Positions 1-11,445 of a stretch of DNA of 64,000 nucleotides are shown piece by piece. The number at the start of each line of letters is the position of its first letter. Position 1 is the stretch's first letter. This DNA is from Atrina japonica (Eukaryota; Mollusca; Bivalvia; Pterioida; Pinnidae). The stretch lies in contig BROG01000136.1 of NCBI GenBank assembly GCA_030159075.1, forward strand, positions 868,001-932,000. The letters are read 5' to 3'. The position numbers and the translations under genes are program-made. The notes below the pieces were generated by a model. The model did no database searches. It saw only the letters and a list, made by a program, of their open reading frames with translations, and was not told where the DNA came from.

Positions 1-137
1 GAATCGTCTAGATATGCAAATTGGGCATATCAGGGGCTATCTCAAAATACTTTCTAAACATTGTTCAATAAATACCGAGGTGTAATTTTATACTGCATCT
101 TTGTTAATTTTGTGGAATATACAGGAACATACAGTGA

Positions 138-141
<4 letters not shown>

Positions 142-212
<71 letters not shown>
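142..212. repeat. (GA)n microsatellite
   Basis: About 35 uninterrupted GA units. The reading frames through it are arginine/glutamate dipeptide strings and are not genes. Confidence 0.97.
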
Positions 213-213
<1 letters not shown>

Positions 214-595
214 AAATACAATTTTTTTTCAATTCCTTTCCCTTTTAATTATTTATTTATACACAGGCATAATAATTCTTACTATTCTACATATCATGTG
301 AAAATTGCACATACACAGGCATGAATTGCTTCAGAAACCCAATTTGGAAATTCCTCACTTGTAATTTAATTAAATTTTACTATTTCTATATGCATACCAC
401 AATTAGAATTGCCCTTTTTGCTACAAAATATGAAGGAATTATCATTGATGGGAAAAATTTTTAATTGTAGTATTTTTAAAAAACAAATGTTGAATTACTC
501 TATTCAAATTTGAACTGAGACATAACACACAAAATGTATACTATTTAATCAAATACTTTGAGAATAAAATTAAAATGCACATTATTTAATTATCT
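213..595. other. AT-rich stretch, nothing recognised
   Basis: No coding exon, RNA gene or repeat family is recognisable. It lies just upstream of the first visible exon of the Myb/SANT-like gene, so it may be intron sequence of that gene. Confidence 0.4.
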
Positions 596-597
596 AG

Positions 598-665
598 AAG
601 GTTCCTCAGCAAGAAAAGAGAAGTTCCAGAGATAAAGAAGAAGTATTACAATATAAAACAGCGAA
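598..665 (+). CDS. Myb/SANT-like gene, exon with end of DNA-binding domain
   Basis: Ends CGA A|GTAAT at 665/666 in phase 1, which joins in frame to the exon at 922. The acceptor is either the AG at 596-597 or the one at 608-609. Confidence 0.45.
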
Positions 666-3047
666 GTAATGCATTTCTTTTTAAATGTGCCAAAAAATAA
701 GATTTTGTCCTTAAAAAATTATGACTAATTATTCATGAATTTTGGTATCAATTCAAACAAATGTAATATGCATTTGATATATACCTAAGACAATTAAAAT
801 TATCAAGTAGAATTGTTGAAAATTTCTTAATCAGTTTAAAAATTTCATGTATTAAATTATAATGAATCAAATTTACAATTTATTGTAATTATTAAATTTT
901 AAAAAAAATTTTTTTGGTCAGGCATAGAAAAACTTGACCAGTCAAAAAGGCCCCAGACTGGAGGTGGTCCTGCCAACATATATTCAAGGGCAGAATCCAC
1001 TTATCTGGATCTGAATGATGGAAGGCCAAATGTTTTACATCTGAATGATTATGTTTATAAAAATTAAAAGTAATCTAACACAGGATGAGATCATCGCTCT
1101 GGGTGTACTTTTCAAAATCCCCAATAATAAATGATGAATACAAGTAGCATTTAATGATATATGTTATAATTTATCAAATATAAATGTCATGATGTATAAA
1201 GAGAATAATAAATGGAAATTTAAGAAATTTTTAGTTCTCTGTTACAAATTACCTTTATGTTCTTTTACAGACCTATTAACTCAAGAAGACCATGCTCTGG
1301 TTCAACAAACTGATGGTAAGAATACACAGACATAAACGTATAAATATATGTCTATCTGTTAATCTATTTTTCAGACTGTTTGAATATTTATTTTCAATTT
1401 TTCTTTGTATTCCTGTCTGTCTATTTATCTTTCTATCTTTCAATCTGTCTCTGTCTATCCATCATTGTCCGTCCTACTATAAAACATCTCAGATACCAAT
1501 AGAATGTCGACCTGTTGACTACAGTAAAACCTGCTATAGTGGTCACCTCTATATAAGGATCACCTGTCTATAAAGGCCAGTTTTGAAAAATCCCTTGACT
1601 GCATACTTCAACTAAATTAAACCTGTGTATAAGGATCACCTGCACATAAAGGTCAATATTCTCTGTTCCCTTGGGTGGCTCCTATATACAGGTTTTACTG
1701 TATATGTCTTTTATCTATCTGTCTGTCTCTGTCTGTCAGAATAAAACAATTTGTCTCTTCATATGTCAATCAATTAATCAGTCTATTTTATTAGCTCACC
1801 TGGTTCACAACTGTTGCTATGACCAAATGTCCATTGATTTAAATGATAAATAAAAGATTTAATTATTACACTTGAAACTATATTTATTTTATCCAAACTT
1901 GTAGATACACCTGTTGAAGCAGAATCTGATCCAGTGATAGATGGTATGTTGATAAATATTAATTAATATAATTGTTTTATATACCAGTCACATCAATATT
2001 CATTTCTTGTTAAATTTTGAGAAAATTATATTTCCATTTGTACACAATGTATATATAAAACACTAATACCTATAACAATATACACATCCACAAGTATCTA
2101 TCTCTTTAGATAGATACCATTCAAAAAATTATTTTTATTAAGCACTAAAATGACAGACAAAGGTACTGTCAGAAGTATTATGAGTTTCAATTCATTTAAC
2201 ATCTATAATACAAGTTTTGAATTGTCCATTTTGTTAGCCTTTCATCGATCAAAAATTGAAATTTCAAATTGAGTATCATAAATGTGACATTATTTACATA
2301 TGCATATTTAAGACACATACAAATTATCATACCTATTCAACTATGTAATTTCCTGAAACGCCTGTTAATGTTTTTAAAATTTCATAAATAATTATTTGCA
2401 GTTCAAATATTACAGTTTCTTTGTATTATGACACATATTCCAGGTGTAAATTATTTGAAAATGAAATTTATGTGATCTCCATGTTTTTAATATATCCTGT
2501 TACTATTATTGTTAATTATTTCATTTTACATGTGTATCTATAAGCTATAGAAAATTTTTATCAATAAATAATACAATTTTACATTTTTCAGATGATATTT
2601 CATTACAAACTACAGAATCAACACGTAAGAGAAACAGGGAGAGCAAAGGTGACTTTAATGAAAAAATTATATTATCATTAAGCATTACACTTTTAAATTA
2701 ACTATTATAGTTTAGATATATTGATAGGTCCTGTTACTAAATGCAGAGAACTTTATATGTAGTCAACATACATGTATTTACTAAACTTCATATATACTCA
2801 GTATTTACCTATCTATGAAGTAACATTTTTTTATTTATACTTTGTAGGTCAAGGAAGGAAATTAGCTGAACTGGAAATTGAAAATCTTCAGCTAGATAAT
2901 AAAAGAATAAAAGAGGAAATCTTGAAAATTAAAGAAGAAAGAGAAGTTCTAGCTTTAAAGAAAGAAATTCTATCTCTTCAAAAATCAAAACTTGTTTCGG
3001 AACTCTCTGTACATTACCCTGTTATATCTTTATTTAATGAAAATTAG
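598..3047 (+). CDS. Myb/SANT-like coiled-coil protein of PIF/Harbinger type, C-terminal exons
   Basis: Likely partner protein of a Harbinger transposase: in these elements a Myb/SANT-like DNA-binding protein helps bring the transposase to DNA. Exons seen: about 598-665, 922-about 1052, 1271-1315, 1905-1943, 2592-2648 and 2848-3047 (stop). The first ends in KKKYYNIKQRS, like the end of a Myb/SANT repeat; the second carries the QTGGGP motif that commonly follows that domain. The last encodes about 66 residues rich in K, E and L, a clear coiled coil. Acceptors such as TTTTTACAG and donors such as GTAAGA bound most exons, and the last four exons share phase 1. The join from 922-1052 to 1271 does not keep frame, so that boundary is unresolved or damaged. 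The N-terminal DNA-binding exons are not visible and may lie left of the window. It converges on the transposase gene at 3728-7460. The family call rests on motif memory; exon structure is read directly. Confidence 0.6.
922..1052 (+). CDS. Myb/SANT-like gene, TGGGP exon
   Basis: Preceded by the acceptor TTTTTTTGGTCAG. Encodes the QTGGGP motif and an acidic stretch. The 3' boundary is uncertain: a GT at 1053 gives phase 0, whereas the next exon needs phase 1. Confidence 0.5.
1271..1315 (+). CDS. Myb/SANT-like gene, short exon
   Basis: A 45-nt exon between TTCTTTTACAG and GTAAGAAT, phase 1 to 1, encoding LLTQEDHALVQQTD. Confidence 0.55.
1522..1700. mobile_element. 179-bp pogo/Tigger-like MITE
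   Basis: Perfect 12-bp terminal inverted repeats (CAGTAAAACCTG at the left, its complement at 1689-1700), flanked on both sides by TA (1520-1521 and 1701-1702), the target duplication of Tc1/mariner and pogo elements. Inside are repeated ATAAGGATCACCTG-like blocks and no ORF. It lies in an intron of the Myb/SANT-like gene. Confidence 0.8.
1905..1943 (+). CDS. Myb/SANT-like gene, short acidic exon
   Basis: A 39-nt exon between CAAACTTGTAG and GTATGTT, phase 1 to 1, encoding DTPVEAESDPVID. Confidence 0.55.
2592..2648 (+). CDS. Myb/SANT-like gene, basic exon
   Basis: A 57-nt exon after ACATTTTTCAG and before GTGACT. It ends in the basic string RKRNRESK, a possible nuclear localisation signal. 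Confidence 0.55.
2848..3047 (+). CDS. Myb/SANT-like gene, terminal coiled-coil exon
   Basis: Begins after ACTTTGTAG and ends with a TAG stop. Encodes heptad-like K/E/L-rich sequence starting GRKLAELEIENLQLDNKR, typical of the C-terminal coiled coil of Harbinger-associated Myb proteins. Confidence 0.7.
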
Positions 3048-3459
3048 TTAATTTTAAATATCTCTTACAATTATATATTTTGATCTAAAGAATTTTTTAA
3101 TTATGATCTCACATTGGAAATTAAGCCATTTTTCAGTAAAATATTTCAGTGAATTTTGAATTAAAAATACTCATGAAATGTTTTGAAAGTATCATTTCCT
3201 TTTACAATATCATAATACTATATGATATTTAATAATAATTTAAAATGTTAACCTATTTATATGTATCAAAACATACTCAAAATTTACAATATGTTTAACA
3301 CACTTACATGTGCATATAACAATTAAAATTTAATTTAGGAAGTAATTAATAATAAGCATGCTCTATTCAAGTGCAAAACATAAATATATTTTACGTTTAG
3401 ATTAGTACGTGATTATTACATTTTATAAAATAAAGGTACATTTACATACCATAATCTTG

Positions 3460-3640
3460 AAATTCAACTCGCCTCGAGACCTTTGTTGCAAGGAACAAAT
3501 GTACAAAGTTTCAATGAAATTTGTTCTGTACATTATTCAAAAAGTTCTGGACAAGCTAAATGTTAATGTATGAACAAACAAACGTACGGCTGGACAGGGT
3601 GATGCCAATATACACCTGCCTTAAAGGCTGTCATATAATA
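3460..3640. repeat. Dispersed repeat fragment
   Basis: AAGTTTCAATGAAAT followed by a conserved-looking block ending near GGACAGGGTGATGCC. It resembles the non-coding dispersed repeats at 24790-24870 and 33410-33990. Identity is by eye only. Confidence 0.35.
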
Positions 3641-3727
3641 ATGAAATCTTGTATCATAAATGTGATATGAATGGAAACTTTTGACAGATCTATATATTTT
3701 TCAATACAGAAAATGTAATAAATGCAT

Positions 3728-4113
3728 TTATGAAAAAAAAGCATGAACAATATCATTCCTTCTTAATCTACCATCATGTCGTGGTTCAATTTGTATATCA
3801 GTTATATCTCTGTCTATGAAATCATTAGTATCATTTGTAATTAAAATATCCCCCCTCTCTATCCCTATGTTGTGTAAAACAATTGAGGCAAATATATAGT
3901 TAACAGCTGTTTTGACATTTGTCAAAAGACCATAGTGAAGTGCTTGGAAACGTCTTTTCAGAATTCCATATGATTGTTCTATGGTGACGCGCGTTCGACA
4001 AAGTGATCTGTTGAAGTTTTCTTCAGCATTATTTTGTGGAGCAAGGAAAGGTGTCATCAGATACTTTGTACATGGATACCCTGAATCCCCCAAAAGTAAT
4101 CCATCATGTATAC
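3728..4113 (-). CDS. HARBI1-like transposase, last exon
   Basis: Preceded by TTTGTGTTACAG. Encodes the second catalytic Asp (GDSGYP) and the Glu ([13 protein letters not shown]), ending in HAFFS before the TAA stop. Confidence 0.88.
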
Positions 4114-7100
4114 CTGTAACACAAATATATGCTTATATGAAATCATTTGCATGTTATATGTTGCATGGTTCCCAAATTTTGACATATACTAAAGATTGTA
4201 TCCTATGCCGTTATTTTTTTTAATTGTGCTATGTCAAACTCTATATGTGGGAGCTTGTATTTAACTTCCTCAAGTTGAGGACAGTAATATAGTGATACAA
4301 TTGAGGCAAATCTGAAACTGTTTTTGATTTACTTGAGCACTCTACAATGGAGCCATGACCGCTCAGGCATGCATCAAATACTTTCTGAAACATAGGATTG
4401 ACAACACAATTAACACTATGAAAATTGTGTATACATGTATGTGTTTTTCCCTGGTTTTATATATGTAATCAACACAATTAAAATAATTTGCTTTTCCAGC
4501 TTTAAGTTTCACACCATATGAACAAATTGCATTTCCAGCTTTAAGGTGCATATTTTGAAAAATTTAAAAGTTTGTTCTTCTGATCAGTTAATCTTTTGAT
4601 CAGTAATTTTATATGTATATAACATGTAACTGAAATGAATAATACAGTGAATTTAGTATATAGTGACCTCTTTAGGGACACAAGGAAATTAGTGTATATA
4701 GGGGGTGGTCATTATAAAGAGGTTGATTTATGCGCAACTGGTACTACTTGGGACAGTAAAAATCTGTCAATGTGAACAGGTGTGACTAAAATGCATGTAA
4801 AGAGCCTCTAACAAGTTAAAATACAATAAAACATATAATTCAGTTATTACAAAATTGGAATGATGGAATTTAATTCACTCATTTCATAATTTTTTTTTTA
4901 TTTTTTACCTTCTTCAAACTGTCTACACAAGCCTGAATTTTTCCAAATTCGGCTGTCATGGGTTGAGCCGGGCCAGTTAATGCTGGTTGATGTTATTCTA
5001 AAATTAGGATCGCACACCATCTGAAATGTATAATTACATAGGACTACATGTATTTCAGAATTACTGTAAATCTGATATATAATCATATACAATATTATCT
5101 TAGGATAAGCAAAAGGTATAAAGTATATTTTAAAACAAAAACATAATACAGATATTAAAAATTTTATATACATCAGATTTGAAAACCTTGGGAATTTTAC
5201 ATTGGATCTCATGGGGGAGACTTTAAATTATGTTAAGAATTTTTACTGGTAGGTAATTTGAATTTTTTTCAGGGATTTATGCATTTTTGTTGAAAAAACT
5301 TATCAAAATTCTAAAAAATATAGGGGATTTCCCAATTTATTGTGGAAACTTACTCAGTAAGTACAATATCAGATATAATCATCTATCTAAACATGGAAAT
5401 GACATAAAAAATTATTAATTTTTACCTGCACATTTAAGGAATGATATCCTTTTCTGTTCACATAATCCGGCTCATTGGTGGAGGGTGGTTTAATTTTTAT
5501 AAATGTGCCATCAATGCAACCAATTACTTTTGGAAATCCTGTTAAAAAATAGAAAGTTTATTAGGGATAATTGCAGATCTGTTTTCCTGACAAAATGTTT
5601 CTTTAATCAACTATTTCATCTACAAATTCTAGGGACATTATGCAATTTGTTTTGTAATTTCAACATATCTTTTAAAATATAAATTATCCTGTGTTAAATC
5701 TTAATTTTTATATTTTATTTCTTGGATAGCAGGTCATTAACTGTAGGAAAATGTATATCTTTTTATTCCTATAACCATCTAAAATCAAAATAACATTATT
5801 TTTTACTTAAATAACAAGTATTTACAATTTTTTTAAGGGTATATAAAATTGGACATCGTCAGTAGTTATATATTTGCAATCCTTAGCTGATAATAATTCT
5901 AGGATAAATCATCAAAAGTCAAAATTATCAAGCTAAGGCATGGTTACCTCGCATTTTAAGTTAAAGGTGAATAAGAGTAGATTAAGTTAACCAAGACTAG
6001 CAGGGCACGAGACTTTTACACTTTTTGGAATCATTTATTCATTACAGAAAAATATTGTGAAGGTTGTACAGACATTATTTTAGCCTTTACGCCACCCCTT
6101 TGAATCCGACACAGTATCACAATTTATTAAAAATTACAACAATCTCTGTAGTTTTCATCAATAATTTTTCTAATATTGTTCTTTCTGGGTTATTAATACA
6201 TTGTATAATTATATAATTTTGGGGGCCAAAATTTGTGTGTATCTATTATTTTATTTCAATACTACCAGTATCAAGTTTTAAATCATATTTAGCAGAGAAA
6301 ATGAAATTTTAGAATTTATTATCATTATTTCAATTTGTGACAAAGTTTCAACAATGTATTTTCTTAATATCAATTATTAATTGCAATTTCTTTCTTTTTT
6401 TTAGCTACATGCATGTGTTTATTATGTTTTTGCCTAATGTTGATCACAAAAAATAGCAGAAAACATTTTCTAAACAAATAAATTCAAAACTTGATTAAAG
6501 AAATTTATTAAGTTATGCAATAAATTTGTACATGAAGTTTATTATTTTTGTTGTTGTTTTTATTACAAATATTCACAGCATGATAGCCTTAGGTAATATT
6601 GCTACATGATCTAACAACTTATTGGCCTGTAATTATATTTATTTATTGACGTTAAATTTGCTTCATTTTCCAACACGTACCTTTATAAATCATAAAAAAT
6701 CATTCAGTTCTGTTTTGGTGTTTAACCTATCTAAGTACATTTGTGGAAATAAAAACAGCTGATAATAAAAATGATAAAATTCTCATCCAAAATTTTTAAA
6801 ATGTATTATAGGTTCAATTATTATTATTATTCATTGTTTTTCGAAAGAATTATCTAAAACTACCTAAGACAGATATTGAAACGGATAGTTCAAACAGAAG
6901 CCGGTTTTCAACAACCAAATCGTATTATTTTGTATTATTTTAACTTTCAGATGCCCCCTATTCTTGTTTTCATTTAGTAGCCAATCGTATTGGAAATGTT
7001 TGACCTACTTCTTTACAGGGTTTAGTTGGGTAATTTAATCGGTTATTGTTGATCATACTAGACACGCTAATAAGTGGTAATAATTAAAATAAAAATTATG

Positions 7101-7460
7101 AAACAGTCGATATGATTATTATTTATTAATATTGATCTATTAATTACTTCTTTCATGATAATTCTTAATGCAAAATCTTCACTAGTTTGAGGTAAACCTA
7201 AAGGAACCCCTATTCCATTTCTCTTGACTCGGTGCGGCGCTGTAGTCGTATAAACAAATATGGAGGTTTATAGTATCAACACACGGAGAGATTGGTATGA
7301 AAAAATGGAAATTGGTACATTTAGATCAAGTATTCATCTTTATATTAAAAATTATACTGTACCTGCTAATCTTCTGAAGCCCTCCATAACTTGTCTCGCT
7401 CTTTCTCCCGAGGGGAACTGTACATAATGACGGAAAACACGTCCTATGAAAGCTGACACA
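3728..7460 (-). CDS. HARBI1-like PIF/Harbinger DDE transposase, four visible exons
   Basis: Nuclease of the PIF/Harbinger superfamily (or a domesticated HARBI1-type protein), which would cut and join transposon ends in the nucleus. Exons, 5' to 3' on the minus strand: about 7460-7363, 5538-5426, 5020-4909 and 4113-3728. All three introns have GT/AG ends and the phases agree (1, 0, 1), leaving one open frame to the TAA at 3728-3730. The acidic triad is present: Asp in IGCIDGTFI, Asp in LLGDSGYP, Glu in [27 protein letters not shown] is also typical. About 236 residues are visible against about 350 for HARBI1; the N-terminal exon or exons are not recognised, and the sequence above about 7480 is a dispersed repeat. 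No frame break is seen. It converges on the Myb/SANT-like gene at 598-3047. No element ends were found, so an active transposon and a domesticated gene both remain possible. Confidence 0.85.
4909..5020 (-). CDS. HARBI1-like transposase, third visible exon
   Basis: A 112-nt exon between ACATTTCAG and GTAAAAAA, encoding [10 protein letters not shown] and [11 protein letters not shown]. Confidence 0.85.
5426..5538 (-). CDS. HARBI1-like transposase, second visible exon
   Basis: A 113-nt exon between TTTTTAACAG and GTAAAAAT. Encodes the first catalytic Asp in [14 protein letters not shown] and the [13 protein letters not shown] segment. Confidence 0.85.
5539..7362 (-). other. Intron of the HARBI1-like gene
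   Basis: An 1824-nt AT-rich intron. No exon, microsatellite or element is recognisable. Confidence 0.6.
7363..7460 (-). CDS. HARBI1-like transposase, first visible exon
   Basis: Ends CAG|GTACAGT at 7363. Encodes [20 protein letters not shown] and then [12 protein letters not shown], which joins in frame to the next exon. The upstream boundary is not fixed; candidate acceptors lie between about 7440 and 7480. Confidence 0.65.
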
Positions 7461-7484
7461 CTTATTTTTAAAATGTCCGACTTG

Positions 7485-7605
7485 GATGTTAGGTAATACA
7501 CTCCTCTCCGGAAAACCAGAAATGGGATGAGGTGCCAAGGGGCGGGAGCACCCCTTTCCGACCAGTTATATCCGTCTTGTCCTTAGTTCATAGTCGAAAC
7601 AAGAT
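7485..7605 (-). repeat. Dispersed repeat, diverged copy
   Basis: On the minus strand it reads GGCACCTCATCCCATTTCTG and then GAGGAGTGTATT, a diverged copy of the family represented at 7795-8065, 36355-36700, 41385-41665 and elsewhere. Confidence 0.6.
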
Positions 7606-7794
7606 AAAAATGAATAAGAAACACACATGCCACATTCGCAATCAAAACAGACAATTAAACCTACCTTTGAGGGAGTAAATTCAATTTTGCAGTTATTGAA
7701 ATGTGGTTCATTTGAATAATTTCATTATATCGCGCGTCATATTGTACAATTTTCACCTTAATGTGATTCCGTGTTTGTGATAACTATCTTTTAC

Positions 7795-8065
7795 TAAATG
7801 AAATGTTGAGTTACCTGTTAGATAGCGTTTGTTGTGTTGTCTGCATCAGTGATGACGAGGATTTATTCCTCACTTATTTCATTTGAATTTTCCTGTGGAC
7901 TCGGGTGTGACCGGTCAACAGGGGATGCTTACTCCTTCATGGCACCTGTTTCCACCTCTGGATTTCCAGAGGTCTGTGTTAGTCTAATATTCAACACATG
8001 TGTATGTATCCTGGACATCCTAACGATTTATACTTTGGTATCCGATATTTCATATTGATAATTTG
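7795..8065 (+). repeat. Dispersed repeat, Penelope-associated family (near full length)
   Basis: Signature order on the plus strand: AATGTTGAGTT, GATGACGAGGAT, GTGTGACCGGTCAACAGGGG, CTTCATGGCACCTG, CCTCTGGATTTCCAGAGGTC, CCTGGACATCC, TACTTTGGTATC. Other copies: 31185-31330 (+), 36355-36700 (-), 41385-41665 (-), 44395-44530 (+), 44705-44935 (-), 47190-47305 (-), 63155-63335 (-) and 63835-63915 (+). No TIRs or target duplication could be fixed. The open frames inside are not conserved as genes. Confidence 0.85.
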
Positions 8066-8140
8066 TTTATGAGATTATCTATCTTTGTGATCTCTGTACA
8101 CCTTTATATTCAAACATATAAAATTATTATGTGGGCATTT

Positions 8141-8195
8141 CTACTACTACTACTGCTACTACTACTACTACTACTGCTACTACTACTACTACTAC

Positions 8196-8228
<33 letters not shown>

Positions 8229-8229
8229 T
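8141..8229. repeat. (CTA)n then (ATA)n microsatellite
   Basis: About 59 nt of CTA units with a few CTG interruptions, passing into AAT units. It follows directly on the dispersed repeat at 7795-8065. Confidence 0.95.
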
Positions 8230-9249
8230 AAAGTAAAATAATAAAAAAGACAATCGCAAAACCAAAAATCATCTAAGGGGTAAACAATAATGATAATGAT
8301 AATATACTTGTCCGCATCCAAAAATGACTTGTCCGATTGTAACATATAAAGTCATTTTTGTTTGTGTTTAGATAAGTATAATTTTATTGAATTAATGTTT
8401 GTCTTCTACAATTTCACTTGTCGTACAAGTGTGAAATAATATCTACTTGTCTGAATGCAAAATGGACTTGGCCCAGAGAACTGGACAAACCTGGTATTGT
8501 ATTGATGGCGGGTTTTTACGTTTGTATGGTATCTGTATAAGTGTATGTGTAATTGTAGAAACAGTTGTTGTTGTGTTTCAACTGAACTAGCTTTTAATAC
8601 CTACTTGGATGGGATTCTATACCACACAATGTTCTTATTCGAAAGTTTACTCAGTATACGTATTCACAAGAGTGATTCCATTCATCTATTACAAGGAGTA
8701 ATCTATGATAAAGACAAATAAAGTTTTACAAGGACATACAGGTTTTGTGGTAAATTTTAGATGTTTTGAAGACAATACATTTGCACCTAATAAATCGGTT
8801 TATTCCTCCTTTTCCAGCATTTGAGAAATCATAGGAGAAAAGGGGAAATATTTTGTTGGAATAGCAGTAATTCTTGTATAAGCAATAGATTGAGAATAAC
8901 TAGCTTGTAAAAACATCAAGCTAAAATATCTCAGGTAATCACAGGTGAAAAGTAAGAGAAAAGTTGTCATAAACTGAAGAAAAGTTTATTTGCATATGCA
9001 TAGAATGCATTTATTGTGAATCATTTAATAAGTGTAAAAGGAAGGCATCAATATGAAAATTTAAACGGATTCTGACAAGCACATAGCACATATAATGTCA
9101 TCAACAACACAACTTTTATCATATCAATTATATTGATAATATTATGAATTGTGATCACTTTATATGATGTAGTATAATAGTGATATGTTTGTGTAGAAAT
9201 TTTAGGGATCATGATAAGGATAAACAAAAATGTAAAAGGAATCATTTAA
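8230..9249. other. Intergenic, nothing recognised
   Basis: AT-rich; no exon, RNA gene or repeat family recognised on either strand. Confidence 0.4.
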
Positions 9250-10397
9250 GGGAACAAAGAATATTGTTTACTACAATACGCAGATGATACGTGTCTTTTT
9301 CTCGATGAAAGTGAAAAAAGCCGAAAAAGTGCTTTAGATCTTTTATTTAGAATTTCAAAAATTTCTAGGCTGAAGCCAAATATTGAGAAAACGCATGCAA
9401 TCCGGAAACGGACATTGGCTTCGTACTGAATACATTGTATAACTTAAATTGGAATAACTCTTCTTTTACAACTCTAGGTATAATATTTTCAGCACATATA
9501 TCTAATATTGAAGATATTAATTTCAACAGAAAAAAATTCGAAATTAAAAGAAACATTGAACAGTGGTCCAAGCATAATTTGACACCTCTAGGAAAAATAA
9601 CGGTAATAAAATCATTACTTTTCCAAAATTAACATATTTGATATTTACTCTTCCAGCTCCCAACAATCATATTATCAAAGAAATAAACGATGCATTTTTT
9701 CAAATATATTTGGAACAACAAAGGAGATAAAGTGGGGGAGAAAACAAATGATTAAAGACTACAACGAAGGAGATGCCGTATGACTGACGTTTGCTCATAC
9801 ACAAAGGTAATTAAATAAACATTGTAAAAAAATAATAAAAGGCGAATGTGACTGGACATCACTTTTCTCTACTATATGTAAATGTGATATTGATAAATTA
9901 TTTAAATTTGGCGATGAATATTCCACAACATGTGCAGTGTCCTCAAAAAATAAGTTCTGGAAAGAGTCACTCATAATTTTAAATGAATTACCGACAAAAA
10001 TAACAGTGACCAATTGACAAAACACTTACTTTTTAATTCTACCTAACACATAGACAATAAAACAAAACAACTAAAATCTCTTTATATACACAATGTAATT
10101 TTTTTATATAAGACCTATTTGACTATTCTTTATCATTTAATTACTTTAAAGATAAATCTAATATCAATATTTATTTTACTACTTACCTTGGAACACGGAG
10201 AGCGATTTTTAAAACACGGCCTTCCCTAAAAAATCGCGTTCAAGTACACTTATTGCCGATGATACCAAACTTCGTAAAGTACCTCTTCCATGACAGTGAC
10301 GGTTGTCGCTTATAATATGATACATTTATAAATAAAATCAACTGTTCCGAAAAATACAAAATTAAATGGGGAAACTGAACTAAGGAATATCGAACTT
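9250..10397 (+). pseudogene. LINE reverse-transcriptase relic, 5' part
   Basis: Remnant of a non-LTR retrotransposon ORF2. Visible in broken frames: the RT catalytic motif as LLQYADDTCLFLDES near 9263, then LKPNIEKTHA, then (frame shifted) TTLGIIF and LTPLGKITVIKSLLF up to about 9632, then weaker C-terminal similarity to about 10397. At least four frame changes and stops show decay. The upstream endonuclease region is not visible. The relic continues after the LTR element at 22387; the LTR element therefore inserted into it. The clade is not certain from what is visible. Confidence 0.75.
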
Positions 10398-11121
10398 TGT
10401 AACAATATGAGGTACGGGAGATAAATCTTTTTAGGAAATTATATACGTAAATAAATTGGTGTGACTTGAAATAGTATTGATGTATATTATATGTATTTTG
10501 GAAAATACGGGGCAGCTAAAAATTACATGATTTCTAATTCGGTCAAGTAAATATGTTGACAAAGTTAATTTAGATATAAAATTCCAAATTCAAATTACTC
10601 AGCATAATATTTAGTAATATGACTTAGCATTATTATAATATACTGTTTGGATAAACAACTTGTCAACACCTTTACAAATTCAGCAGCAATTGAAGCTGCA
10701 TGTTAAAAGGTCAAATATCTGTCATCATCAGTTTTGGTAAACAAGAATTGATGCTAATGATAATTAAATATAAAGTACTGAAGTTGTACTAAGAATGATA
10801 ATGTAAAAGGTTGCCAAAGGTTGCATTATGACAGATTTTGATGATGCAGGCGCCCGTATTCTTCCAATTGTAGATGCATTTAACTCTCTATAAGCTTCTA
10901 GAACTTTAGTGTTTTGCGTTGGTCAAAAACTGACAAATGTATATTAAGCACTGGAGTTCTGGAAACGAGAGAGACGAGCGGGGAACCGCCTAGAGAGAAC
11001 ACCACCATACTCTCTGATTGTTGAAACATTGTTACCATTGCTGTACTCTGCTGTGCTGAGAATAAAACTATACGATCACAGACCGAACTTTGAGTTATTG
11101 ATATTTGTGGGTTGGTTTACA
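10398..11121 (+). repeat. 5' LTR
   Basis: 724 nt, TGTAAC...TTTACA. Contains a TATA-like TATATTAAG at 10940-10948 and AATAAA at 11061-11066, so U3/R/U5 order is plausible with a short R. Aligned by eye to the 3' LTR it shows eight one-base indels and no substitution. Confidence 0.95.
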
Positions 11122-11131
11122 AATATCGATT

Positions 11132-11144
11132 TGGTGCCGTGACC
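11132..11144 (+). promoter_or_regulatory. Primer-binding-site-like motif
   Basis: TGGTGCCGTGACC, 10 nt after the LTR end. It starts with TGG, the complement of a tRNA CCA end. The matching tRNA is not identified. Confidence 0.65.
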
Positions 11145-11181
11145 TGGATTAAGACCTGGGAACAACACAAGACTTGGAACT

Positions 11182-11192
11182 AAAAGGTAAGA
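11182..11192 (+). promoter_or_regulatory. Putative leader 5' splice site
   Basis: AAAAG|GTAAGA with GT at 11187-11188, in the untranslated leader before gag. It could pair with the acceptor at 18355-18356 to make a spliced env mRNA. Inference from consensus and position. Confidence 0.5.
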
Positions 11193-11445
11193 CTTTTACT
11201 TTTCTTAGTACCTTATTATTTTGACCACAAATTGTGAACATTCTTTTTGACAAACTCTAAAATTTAAACTTAATTTAATAAAATTTAAAAATTTCCAAAA
11301 TTCTAAACAAAAACTACAATTTTAACTTATTTAGGCAATAGTATTAAACATCCATAAAAACTTATTTTGAAAACTTTAACAAAATTAGTTAAACACAAAA
11401 TTTAACATTTGAAATAAAATACAACATTAAAAAACAGAATTAATA

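Noticed and set aside
61..324. ORFs through (GA)n, (TA)n, (TG)n and (CA)n tracts (also near 43159-43365, 45446-45820, 47424-47657, 57153-57605, 58390-58520)
   Set aside because: Dipeptide strings produced by microsatellites; no conserved sequence beside them except where a sulfotransferase exon happens to adjoin.
4640..4770. Possible further MITE (CAGTGAATTTAGTATATAGTG)
   Set aside because: I could not find a matching right-hand inverted end.
7326..7538. 70-residue minus-strand ORF starting MAPHPISGF
   Set aside because: Its start is dispersed repeat and the rest is the wrong frame of a transposase exon.
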